Origin: B10-G9 sp963712165
GTDB lineage: Bacteria > Chloroflexota > Anaerolineae > Anaerolineales > UBA11858
Direction of reading: 5' to 3'
NCBI GenBank assembly: GCA_963712165.1
Contig: CAVQGY010000001.1
Location: forward strand, 124,001-188,000
DNA: 64,000 bases
The notes beneath the pieces were generated by a model. The model was not told where the DNA came from and did not search any database. It was given only the letters and a program-made list of their open reading frames with translations. Shown piece after piece: positions 45,959-54,715 of this stretch. Position 1 is the stretch's first letter; every line of letters starts with the position of its first letter. Position numbers and translations under genes: made by a program.

Positions 45959-46750
45959 TTAGATAATTTTACCTTCCTTCTCCCAGTCCAGCTCGTCAAT
46001 AGTGATCGCGCGATCTGGAACATCGTTCAGGGTTGGAGCATGTTCAGAAATATATGCTTCATACGGAGAAAGGGCGTATAAACGTTTTGTACAGATGGAC
46101 ATTTCCTTGGGGTGATCATGCGTTTTTAATGATCGCGCCAATATCCGATTAGCAGATAGATTGTAGGGATATTTTTTCAGGATATTGCTGGCAAGGTCAA
46201 TGGCGTTTGCCAGCTTGCCATCTTTGAGATAGGACTCCATCAAAACCGCCTTCAGGTCATACCGCTTGGGGTTCTCAGCGATGGCTGCTCGAAGTTCGGA
46301 AATTCCCTGTCGGATCATCTCTCCCTGGACATAAATCCTCGCCAAAGCTCCCTGTGTGAGGCGGACCTTGGGTGGTTCCATTCCATCCCGCTTGCCATAG
46401 AGTCGTTTTAGCTCGACTTGGATCTCTGAATTATAGGGCTGGCACTCAAAGGCTTTTTCCATATGGAGCACTGCTGCATTCATGTTGCCTTCTTCTTCCC
46501 GGATTACACTCATGCCAACGTGGGAGATGAAATCGTCTGGAATAGCTGATAGAATTCGCTGGAAAATATCTGCAGCATTGCTGTTCTGTCCATTCTCGAG
46601 ATAGGCTTTGCCAAGCAGTTGATAGGTATCAAGGTGCTTGGGGAATTTGGAGAGTATATGGCGGCAGTGACCGATCGCTTCATCAAGCCGGTTCTGTTCG
46701 ATTAGCGAATCAATCTCTTTGTTATACGCTCTTAACGATAGTGTGCCCAT
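45959..46750 (-). CDS. TPR-repeat protein
   Basis: 263 residues, soluble. About six TPR units, for example EIDSLIEQNRLDEAIGHCRH, TYQLLGKAYLENGQNSNAAD, HVGMSVIREEEGNMNAAVLH and LMESYLKDGKLANAIDLASN. The C-terminus is acidic (ITIDELDWEKEGKII) and contains a single Leu-Asp-Trp motif like those of the large downstream protein. ATG at 46750 has GGGAGAG at a good distance. It lies 113 bases upstream of the acidic Trp-motif gene on the same strand; a partner role is an attractive guess. Confidence 0.85.
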   Translation of the reverse strand: MGTLSLRAYNKEIDSLIEQNRLDEAIGHCRHILSKFPKHLDTYQLLGKAYLENGQNSNAADIFQRILSAIPDDFISHVGMSVIREEEGNMNAAVLHMEKAFECQPYNSEIQVELKRLYGKRDGMEPPKVRLTQGALARIYVQGEMIRQGISELRAAIAENPKRYDLKAVLMESYLKDGKLANAIDLASNILKKYPYNLSANRILARSLKTHDHPKEMSICTKRLYALSPYEAYISEHAPTLNDVPDRAITIDELDWEKEGKII

Positions 46751-47290
46751 CCAAAACTCTCCCTGGAGAGTATTAAATATATATTTACCAGTTACCTGGC
46801 AGAATAGGATACCTAATATGCCTTATTATAAACCACACCGCAGGGCTCGGGGGTATTCTTAATAAAAATGATAAGAAGCAAAAAATAGATCTAGAGAGAT
46901 AGCGGGAGCATTAATAAAGTGTTTTTTGGTGATTATGATGATCAAGTTGATTGGTAAATGAATAGTTAGTGCGTAAGATAACTTCAATTGTCCTTGGCGG
47001 GTGAGTAATAGCACTGGATTCTAGTCAATGTTTTAGGTTATTCGCAGTTAATTTACCTGATAATTGGCAAAATAGACAAGAGAAGAACATCTGGAATTGA
47101 CCGCAGATCACGGAATGCATCTCCTGGGGCTATTGGTTTAATGGTTTATAAAGAGCAGCTTACATAATTCTCAGGCAGCTATTCCGCAGATGTTATCAGT
47201 ACTGCTATAATTCCAGAATGGCCATGTGGCAATATTTCACCTCGTCCTGGCCAATTAGAATAAGAATTAAGCAGGTTCCACTGCCTGATT
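46751..47290. other. Divergent intergenic stretch before the glycosyltransferase run
   Basis: About 540 A+T-rich bases between the TPR gene and the first GT-C gene. It holds a good extended -10 promoter (47203-47211), listed separately. No gene or structured RNA was recognised. Confidence 0.5.
47203..47211 (+). promoter_or_regulatory. Extended -10 promoter of the GT-C operon
   Basis: TGCTATAAT, an extended -10 element, lies 80 bases before the first gene of the glycosyltransferase run. No clear -35 is seen, as is usual for this promoter type. Confidence 0.45.
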
Positions 47291-48916
47291 ATGGACAAAA
47301 AAATACCTCCGATCATCATCTATGGCCTTCCGATGCTATTTGCGGTATTCGTAAAAAGCTTGATTTGGTCACCAGAGATCACCCCTTTCAATGCCGATGA
47401 AGCCATTGTGGGATTGATGGCCCGGCATATCAATCAGGGACACTTGCCGGCATTTTTTTATGGGCAGTATTATATGGGAAGCCTGGATGCAGTGATTGTT
47501 TCGCTGGGTTTCAGGGTATTTGGAGAAGGTGTCTGGGTCATCAGGTTGGTTCAATCCCTCCTTTATCTTGGCACCGTTACGACAACTGTGATGTTAGCCC
47601 AAAGAGTATCGAAGTCCTCATGGGCTGCTTTATATGCAGGCCTTCTGACCGCTATTCCTGCTGTGAACATTGCCCTGTACAGTACGGTAAGCCTTGGTGG
47701 GTACGGAGAAATGCTCTTGATTGGCAATCTGCTCCTCTTGGGTGGATTAGGCACTATTGAGGAATTAAGAAGAGAACAGGCGCGTGAGAACCGCATCATC
47801 TGGGGCCTATTCATCTGGGGTATTGGAGCGGGGTTTGGTTTCTGGGTGCTGGGTTTGACTCTGGTGTATATCATCCCTGTTCTGATATGGTTCATTAAGT
47901 GCTTGGTCAAGCAACAGAAATCCATTCTGGTCAAAGGTCTCATCTTCCTGGCAGCAGGTGGGATTATGGGATCATCTCCATGGTGGGCAACGGCGATTCT
48001 AGATGGAAAGTGGGCTGTGCTATCTGAATTGGCAGGAGGTGCAATTGCTGGAGTAAGCGAAGGAAGCTGGTTAATTCGGCCTATTAATAGAGCAATAAAT
48101 ATGTTTGTTTTGGGCGGCAGTGTACTTACGGGTATCAGGCCGCCCTGGTCTGTTCGATGGTTGATGCTGCCCATGATCCCATTCATACTGGTTTTCTGGC
48201 TGGCAGTTTTATATAGCAGCCTGAGCAAAGTAATCTCTGATAAAAGTGAAACCAGTAGATCGTTGATAGTATTGATAGGACTGGTTTTAGCAGGGGGTTT
48301 TATTCTATCTCCTTACGGGGACGATCCTTCCGGCAGGTACTTTCTGCCCTTGATTGTTCCCATGAGCATTTTTGGAGCAGATTTGATCACTGAACGCTTG
48401 GGTGGTCGAAAATTCTGGGAGTTTTCCCTGATAGGATTTTTACTCATATTTAACTTGGGGGGGATCCTACAGTCGATCCGCACCAATCCGCCGGGACTCA
48501 CGACACAGTTTGACGCAGTGACCCAGGTGGACCATTCACGAATAGAAGACTTGATCGATTTTCTAAGCGATCATGATATTCGGACCGGTTATAGCAATTA
48601 TTGGGTATCTTATCCGCTGGCTTTTTTATCTCAAGAGGAGATATTGTTTATCCCCCGCCTTCCATACCACGAGGATTTTCGATACACATCCAGGGATGAT
48701 CGGTATCCACCTTATACCGAAACCGTCCGATCTTCTTCTGACGTAGCGTATATCACCACCAATCATCCCGGTTTGGACGATTACCTCAGGGATAATTTTA
48801 GGAAATTGGATATAACTTGGATGGAGAAAAGAATTGGAGATTATACTGTATATTATCAACTTTCGATTCCGGTTCATGCAGATGAGATCGGCTTAGGGGA
48901 AACCACGAATCCATGA
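47291..48916 (+). CDS. GT-C glycosyltransferase, PMT/ArnT-like (gene 1 of run)
   Basis: 541 residues, multi-pass inner-membrane protein. The first outer loop has the acidic pair typical of GT39/GT83 enzymes (NADEAIVGLMARHINQGH), followed by PAFFYGQYYMGSLDA. About eleven helices precede a C-terminal outer domain (about 420-540) with TGYSNYWVSYPLAF. Enzymes of this class move a sugar from a polyprenyl-phosphate donor to a lipid, glycan or protein on the outer face. Donor and acceptor are unknown. ATG at 47291 has a poor ribosome site. Its stop overlaps the next start (ATGA). Confidence 0.85.
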   Translation: MDKKIPPIIIYGLPMLFAVFVKSLIWSPEITPFNADEAIVGLMARHINQGHLPAFFYGQYYMGSLDAVIVSLGFRVFGEGVWVIRLVQSLLYLGTVTTTVMLAQRVSKSSWAALYAGLLTAIPAVNIALYSTVSLGGYGEMLLIGNLLLLGGLGTIEELRREQARENRIIWGLFIWGIGAGFGFWVLGLTLVYIIPVLIWFIKCLVKQQKSILVKGLIFLAAGGIMGSSPWWATAILDGKWAVLSELAGGAIAGVSEGSWLIRPINRAINMFVLGGSVLTGIRPPWSVRWLMLPMIPFILVFWLAVLYSSLSKVISDKSETSRSLIVLIGLVLAGGFILSPYGDDPSGRYFLPLIVPMSIFGADLITERLGGRKFWEFSLIGFLLIFNLGGILQSIRTNPPGLTTQFDAVTQVDHSRIEDLIDFLSDHDIRTGYSNYWVSYPLAFLSQEEILFIPRLPYHEDFRYTSRDDRYPPYTETVRSSSDVAYITTNHPGLDDYLRDNFRKLDITWMEKRIGDYTVYYQLSIPVHADEIGLGETTNP

Positions 48917-50428
48917 GAACACATAATGTAGCGGAAAAAATTGCTGCGGTAGTTATTCCGAGACTGGGTGAAGTTTTTTTTACCGCTGTATTTGCGGCAG
49001 CTTTGGCCCTGGGCCCCCAAATGATCAATGTTGACGGTGATCTGGGCCGGCATATTACCCTTGGTGATGCTATTCTTAAGACAGGACATATACCGACCAG
49101 TGATGTTTTTTCTTTCTCAAAACTGGGTGATCCGCTTACTCCCCATGAATGGCTTTCAGATGTCCTGTTTTCTCTAGTTCATCGAGCTGCCGGCCTGGAC
49201 GGTGTTGTATGGTTGACCGCTATGGTCCTGGCATTAGCATTCTGGTTAGTATACAAACACAGCCTAAACCTCAGCAATATGAGCCTGTTAGCTCTCGCGG
49301 GAGGCATAGTCGGAGCAGGCGCGGCAAGTTTGCATTGGCTAACTCGACCTCATATCTTTACCATCCTGTTTACTGCTCTCTGGACTGCAGAACTTGAGAA
49401 GGTAAGGCTGGGACTTAATAAGAAATGGGTAATATTCCCGGTGATGATGCTGATTTGGTCCAACCTGCATGGTGCATTTATTGCCGGCCTGGTCATCTGG
49501 GCGTTGGTCTTCCTGGGAGAATTACTAGAGAGAGGCAAAAACTGGAACCAGCTGAGGGTGTTAGTCTGGATCGGTCCGAGCTCGATCTTGGCAAGTCTAA
49601 TAAATCCCGACGGGATAGGGATCTGGAAAACAGGATTGGGTTTTCTTGGTAATCAATACCTTGTCAGCCATACTGCTGAATATCTACCTCCGGATTTTCA
49701 GAGCCCTTCTTTCTGGCCTTTTTTGGCGTTGATAGGAATTTCCATTCTTCTTCTTGGAATGAGCCAACGGAGGATGAAATTAGCCCATTTATTCCTGGTG
49801 GGTAGCTGGACTGCTATGAGCTTGTATTCTGCCAGGAACATCCCGCTCTACGTTGTTATTGTGATTCCTATCCTGTGCAGTTTAGGGGCGAAGTTACTGA
49901 AAGAAGGAAGAGGTACCGGAATTGTGGATCGGTTCTTGGATTTTCAGAATAAAATTTCTCTTACGGAAAGAGACCTCAAGGGGGGCTTGATTAGCTGTAG
50001 CCGGGGGGGTGCTATCGATCTATCTCCTGGTCAGTGGAGTGCGATTGGATTTTCAAGATCGAGGGAATGTCTTTGCTGAAGAAGTATTCCCGGTCAACGC
50101 GGTGGATTGGCTGGAGGAGAACCCTATTGAAGGCAACGGTTTTAACCATTTTCCATGGGGGGGATATTTGCTCTATCGCCTTTGGCCTGAGCAGTTAGTC
50201 TTCATTGACGGACAAACCGATTTTTATGGCGAGGACCTGACAAGGCAATACGAGCGGGTGATAACTTTGAGCCCTGGCTGGCAGCAGGTTTTTAGAGAAT
50301 ATGATATTAGCTGGGTTCTAATTCCAAGTGAGTCTCCTTTGGCGTCATACCTGGATGCAAGTGAAGATTGGGAGATGGTATTTAGCGACCAAACAGCCGT
50401 GATATTCACCTTGGATGGAGGGCAATAA
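48913..50428 (+). pseudogene. GT-C-like membrane protein, single frameshift (gene 2 of run)
   Basis: 504 residues after removing one G from a run of seven at 50003-50009; with six G the helix continues GVLSIYLLVSGVRLDFQ and on to the outer domain. The first loop is NVDGDLGRHITLGDAILKTG, then IPTSDVFSFS and HEWLSDVLF. NLHGAFIAGL and SARNIPLYVVIVIP are further family blocks. The C-terminal outer domain contains FPVNAVDWLEENP, PWGGYLLYRLWPEQLVFIDG and QTDFYGEDL. The protein is a paralogue of the next gene, with the same layout throughout. The type resembles O-mannosyltransferase-like GT-C proteins of unknown substrate. The frame break lies in a homopolymer and may be a sequencing error. Confidence 0.82.
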
Positions 50429-50451
50429 GTACCTCCTGCATGGGAGATCAT

Positions 50452-51946
50452 ATGCCTTGGATTAAAGAAGATAAGCTGTACCTGGTTGTGGTCCTGTTAT
50501 TGATTTTTATCATGGCTATTCGGGCGCCGATCGACAGTGATATGTGGTGGCATTTAAGGGCTGGTGAAGAGACAATTCAATCAGGACATGTTTACAAGAT
50601 TGATACGTTTTCATCCTCTCGGGCTGGAGAGCAGTGGATCAATCACAGCTGGCTTTCCCAGGTCTTGATGGCTGGATTGTTGCGTATAGGGAACTATCCG
50701 GCTTTGTCGATCTGGGTCGCCATCATGGCTGTGATTTCGATGGGATTGGTTTATATGCAAATGGATGGCCACCCATTGTTGAGAGGCGCTGTATTGATCC
50801 TTGCCGGGTTGGTTTCCAGCGTGGTTTGGTCCCCACGTCCACAGATTATGTCTTTGTTAATGCTGGCGCTGATCAGCTTGTTATTAAAGAAGTTCCGTGA
50901 TAATAGGAAATGGATTTATTTGGCAAGTTTACCCTTGATTTTTGCCCTATGGGGCAATCTGCATGGGGGATATGTGTTGGGGTTGATCTATATAGGAGCC
51001 TTCCTGGCTGGCGAGATCCTAGATAAGATCATGTTATTTGCTAGGGAGGGAGGTCTTTCCTGGAAGGAAATAGGGTTGGTCGCAGTTGTTATGGTTTTCG
51101 GGTTTGTGCTGGTCCTAGTGAACCCATTTGGGTCGGAGATGTGGAAAATACCTTTCAATACGATTGGAGTTGAAACGCTCCAAAACTTGATCAATGAGTG
51201 GGCCTCCCCTGATTTTCACCAGGTTTTCCAGCAGCCGTTATTATGGATGATGCTGGGGCTTCTGGGTGTTCTGGGCCTTACCAGGAAACCCTTGTCGGGA
51301 TACCGATTGGTACCGGTTGTGATTTTTTGCCTGGGCTGCTCTTGTTGCTCGGCGGAATTTTGGACCATTTGCGATCGTCTGCGCGCCAGCGCTGGCGGAA
51401 GGACTGGCCGGGTTGTTTAATGAATGGGGAAGTAAAGCCCAAGAGTCCTTCCCCGGTTTTTCTGGATTGCTGCGTTCTGCGGAGTCAAATAAAAAGGCGT
51501 TTAACAATACTGCCAGGAATCTTATTAACGCGATGCTGATTGGATTACTGATGGTGGCAGGGGTAATCAAAACCATCCAGGTGAACCAATCCGAGCTCGT
51601 ATCAGACGCGGAAAGCGCGATCTTCCCTGTCGGAGCTGTTGAGTGGATCAAGGAGAATGGGCAAATCGAAGCTATTTTCAATGAGTATAACTGGGGAGGT
51701 TATTTGATCTACCACCTGCCTGAAATACCTGTTTTTGTGGATGGCAGGACAGATCTTTATGGAGACGAGATCTTGAACGATTATCTCGCGGTGATGCGGG
51801 TCGATGAGAATTGGCAGGAGATCTTGAGTAAATACGACTCGGACATACTTCTCCTGCACAAACAATCCAATCTTGGCAGGTTTGCAGTACAGGAGGGATG
51901 GACTGTCATATACACGGACGACGTGGCTACCTTGCTTGCCAGGTAA
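50452..51946 (+). pseudogene. GT-C-like membrane protein, single frameshift (gene 3 of run)
   Basis: 497 residues after removing one T from the run of six at 51323-51328. With five T the chain reads PVVIFAWAALVARRNFGPFA and on to IVCAPALAEGLAGLFNEWG, where the ARRN..PF block is conserved also in gene 2 (SARNIPLY). The first loop DSDMWWHLRAGEETIQSGHV carries the Asp and His residues seen in the paralogue, and INHSWLSQVL matches HEWLSDVL. WGNLHGGYVLGL and the C-terminal VDGRTDLYGDEIL pair with gene 2 as well. ATG at 50452 has GGGAG five bases before; an upstream ATG at 50440 has none. Confidence 0.82.
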
Positions 51947-52034
51947 TGACAATTCTTACTCGATGATGAAGTTCAATGCTATTGCCCCCATGTAATTAAT
52001 AAGTATTCAATTAGCTGAACGACTACAGAATAAA

Positions 52035-54599
52035 ATGATTGCTGACCTGCTAAAAATGATCAAAGAACACGAATTTTCAGAAGGTTTCCTTCACTGGGCA
52101 GCAACTCTGGCATTTCTTCCCATTGCATTTTACCTTCGATTTGTTATCGGCACTTCTCTGATACTAGATAAGAGCTTCCCGGATTATAGGGGGATGGTCA
52201 TATTCCTGGGAATCATAATCTCGGGCTGGCTGGGATGGAAATGGTTAAAGAACAAGCGCATCGATCTGACCGGCCTGGAACCGTATCTGGGAGGGTTTAT
52301 TGTCGCCGCCGGGTTGTCAGTGGTCTTTTCTGAAAACCCTGGATTGAGTCTGGAAAAATATATCGGGATATTCGCTTATCTTCTGTTTGCCTATCTTCTT
52401 TTGGATATAAAGGGGAATGGTTATCTTTGGCAGGGTATCATCAATGGATTATTAATTACTTCTATATTCAGCTCTCTGGCGATCCTCGTGTCGATATTTC
52501 CTTTTCTGGAAGCTTACCAAATCGGTCTAGGAGAATTATTAACTGATCCGCTTTATGTCTACAGGGCCTTGCCGCGCGTACCTTATTCGCTTCTCTTCCA
52601 TCCCAGCGTTACCGCGGGCTACTTGGTTTTGATCATGCCCCTTGGTTTCTATCAACTGGGAAAATCACGAAAACTATCCTGGAAAATCCTCCTAGGGTTG
52701 GGGATTATCATCAACCTGTCTGTATTGGTTTTGACGCGATCCAGGGGAGGATTATTAGGCCTGGTTTTTATGATTGCCGGGGCAGTTTATATCTATAGAG
52801 GCAAGCTCTTGTCATTGTATGAAAGGAACCGGCCGCTATTGATCGCTGTGGGTGCGCTTCTAGGTATATTAAGTATAGTATTCATTTTCTTGTTAGCCAG
52901 TACCAGAGGGTTCAGCCTTGCAGGCAGGAGCATTCAAGCTCGCATACAGCTCTGGAAAGCAGCCCTGATGATCTTGCGGGATAACTTATTGTTTGGCTCC
53001 GGACCAGGGACATTCGGCCAGGTTTACTTCAGCTACAGGGACCCGGTGTTCGAGGGCAGAACATTTATTCATGCGCATAACCAGATCCTGCAGATTGCTG
53101 CGGAGTTTGGTCTCTTGGGACTATTAAGCCTGATGGCGGTTTCCTGGAAACTATTCAAATCGATAAAAGGAAAGGGTGTCGCTTTATCCTCCCATCAGAG
53201 ATTGGGGATGATTGCCCTGAGCGGTTTGTTCGGCGTGCTGATTCCAGACGCTATCTTCACCAGTTCAATGATCGTGTTCTTGCTGATCTTTTACCTTGTT
53301 TGGATATTTCCGGAGGAGGAATTCCGATTACCTGGAAATCCTAATTTTCTATATGTAGTCACAGTGCTCGCTATTCTGATTGGCATAGGCGCAAGTTGGA
53401 TCTGCTGGAAGATCGCTCCTTATTACAAAGCCGTTGACCAGGAGCACAGCAGAAACTGGGAAGTGGCATCCAAACAGCTTATTAAAGCCATTGAACGTGA
53501 CCCCAATAATCCTTATTACCAGTACGCCCTGGGATACACTTTGGGAGAAGAAGCATGCGCGCAGGGCGAAGGATACTCGGTTCCGATTACTCACTACGAG
53601 AGAGCAATGGAGAGTTATCCCGGGTGGGATATCGGACTTGCCAATCTGGCAGGACTGCACAGCGCAGATGGAAACTTCGGCCAGGCTTCTGAACGGATGG
53701 AGGACGCTATTCAATCCTATCCATATCAGCCATTTTATAACTGCCTTCTGGGAGATTATTATTGGGAATTAGGCAGGGCAGATGACGCATTGACAGCATA
53801 TTCGGATTGCATTGTGGATTCACCAAATATTCTGAGCACTTCATATTGGGGAGAAAGTGAACATCGGACCTCGATTCAGTTGCAAGTCATTCAACAGGCC
53901 AGAACTGAATTGTCAGGACCCGATGTGGACAGGGTCATGAAATCTAAGCTCTTGTATTACTCAGGGGAAACCACTGAGGCGTTATCGATAATCAGGGATT
54001 TCCTGGATGATGAACCATTTGACCTGAGCGGTAATCTATTCTATTTCTCAATCCTGGATAATACGGGAAGAGTATCTGAGGACGAGGGCCAATTGGCGGA
54101 ACTGCTGAGGTTGAATCCCGCCAATTATTATCTGTGGTTGATCCTGGGGCGGAACGATCTTCTCTCGGATGCGCCAATGGCAGCCGAAAAGGATTTTAAG
54201 ATCAGTTATTTGCGTCAGCCATCTATGGCCAATGTTTTGGCTCTAGGAAACCTCTATCATGAGAGAGGTGACTTTGATCTGGCTCAATATTATTTTCAGC
54301 AAGCCTTATATATGTCCGCTTTGAATAGTACAGATTTTTCACGCCTTGTCGCTGGAAGATGGCCACTCCTGGGCGTTTACAATAGCTGTCTGCCTGGATT
54401 TTACAGTTATATGGATTATATTTTCCCGGCTTTGGAGACCGCGGATGATTTGCGGATCGATAACTGTAATATGTCTGCTTGCCTGCTTCATCAATTGGCG
54501 AATTTAAACCCACCTTTGCTAGACGCGCAAACTCAACTACGGGAGCTGCCATGTTATCAGGAATTTGATCCTGCCCAGTGTTTTCCTGGTAAGGAATGA
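52035..54599 (+). CDS. O-antigen ligase/Wzy-like polymerase fused to TPR domain (gene 4 of run)
   Basis: 854 residues. About a dozen helices form a Wzy_C/WaaL-type core: LTRSRGGLLGLVFM, the charged FGSGPGTFGQVYFSYRD, and FIHAHNQILQIAAEFGLLG, the conserved His-rich outer loop that binds the lipid-linked glycan. From about residue 470 the protein turns into an outer or periplasmic-side TPR array, for example YQYALGYTLGEEACAQGE, NLAGLHSADGNFGQASERME and GNLYHERGDFDLAQYYFQQ. This ligase-TPR fusion is of the type proposed to act in glycoprotein or polysaccharide assembly, where the TPR part may dock the acceptor. It is the only ligase in the run and so the best candidate for the final transfer or polymerisation step. 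Confidence 0.9.
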   Translation: MIADLLKMIKEHEFSEGFLHWAATLAFLPIAFYLRFVIGTSLILDKSFPDYRGMVIFLGIIISGWLGWKWLKNKRIDLTGLEPYLGGFIVAAGLSVVFSENPGLSLEKYIGIFAYLLFAYLLLDIKGNGYLWQGIINGLLITSIFSSLAILVSIFPFLEAYQIGLGELLTDPLYVYRALPRVPYSLLFHPSVTAGYLVLIMPLGFYQLGKSRKLSWKILLGLGIIINLSVLVLTRSRGGLLGLVFMIAGAVYIYRGKLLSLYERNRPLLIAVGALLGILSIVFIFLLASTRGFSLAGRSIQARIQLWKAALMILRDNLLFGSGPGTFGQVYFSYRDPVFEGRTFIHAHNQILQIAAEFGLLGLLSLMAVSWKLFKSIKGKGVALSSHQRLGMIALSGLFGVLIPDAIFTSSMIVFLLIFYLVWIFPEEEFRLPGNPNFLYVVTVLAILIGIGASWICWKIAPYYKAVDQEHSRNWEVASKQLIKAIERDPNNPYYQYALGYTLGEEACAQGEGYSVPITHYERAMESYPGWDIGLANLAGLHSADGNFGQASERMEDAIQSYPYQPFYNCLLGDYYWELGRADDALTAYSDCIVDSPNILSTSYWGESEHRTSIQLQVIQQARTELSGPDVDRVMKSKLLYYSGETTEALSIIRDFLDDEPFDLSGNLFYFSILDNTGRVSEDEGQLAELLRLNPANYYLWLILGRNDLLSDAPMAAEKDFKISYLRQPSMANVLALGNLYHERGDFDLAQYYFQQALYMSALNSTDFSRLVAGRWPLLGVYNSCLPGFYSYMDYIFPALETADDLRIDNCNMSACLLHQLANLNPPLLDAQTQLRELPCYQEFDPAQCFPGKE

Positions 54600-54715
54600 T
54601 GTTTAGATGATTAATCAATACGGGCAGTGGAATATGATTATTTATTCTGATATTTTCAATGGGATACAATCGTATGCAGTTTCCACATTCTCGTAGTATC
54701 TGCTAATGGATAATC

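Noticed and set aside
47218..47400. 60-codon plus-strand frame before the first GT-C gene
   Set aside because: Overlaps the start of the GT-C gene in another frame and begins right after the -10 element.
50003..50009. Programmed frameshift at the G7 run of gene 2
   Set aside because: No downstream hairpin or stimulatory site was seen, and the same type of break occurs in many unrelated genes of the window.
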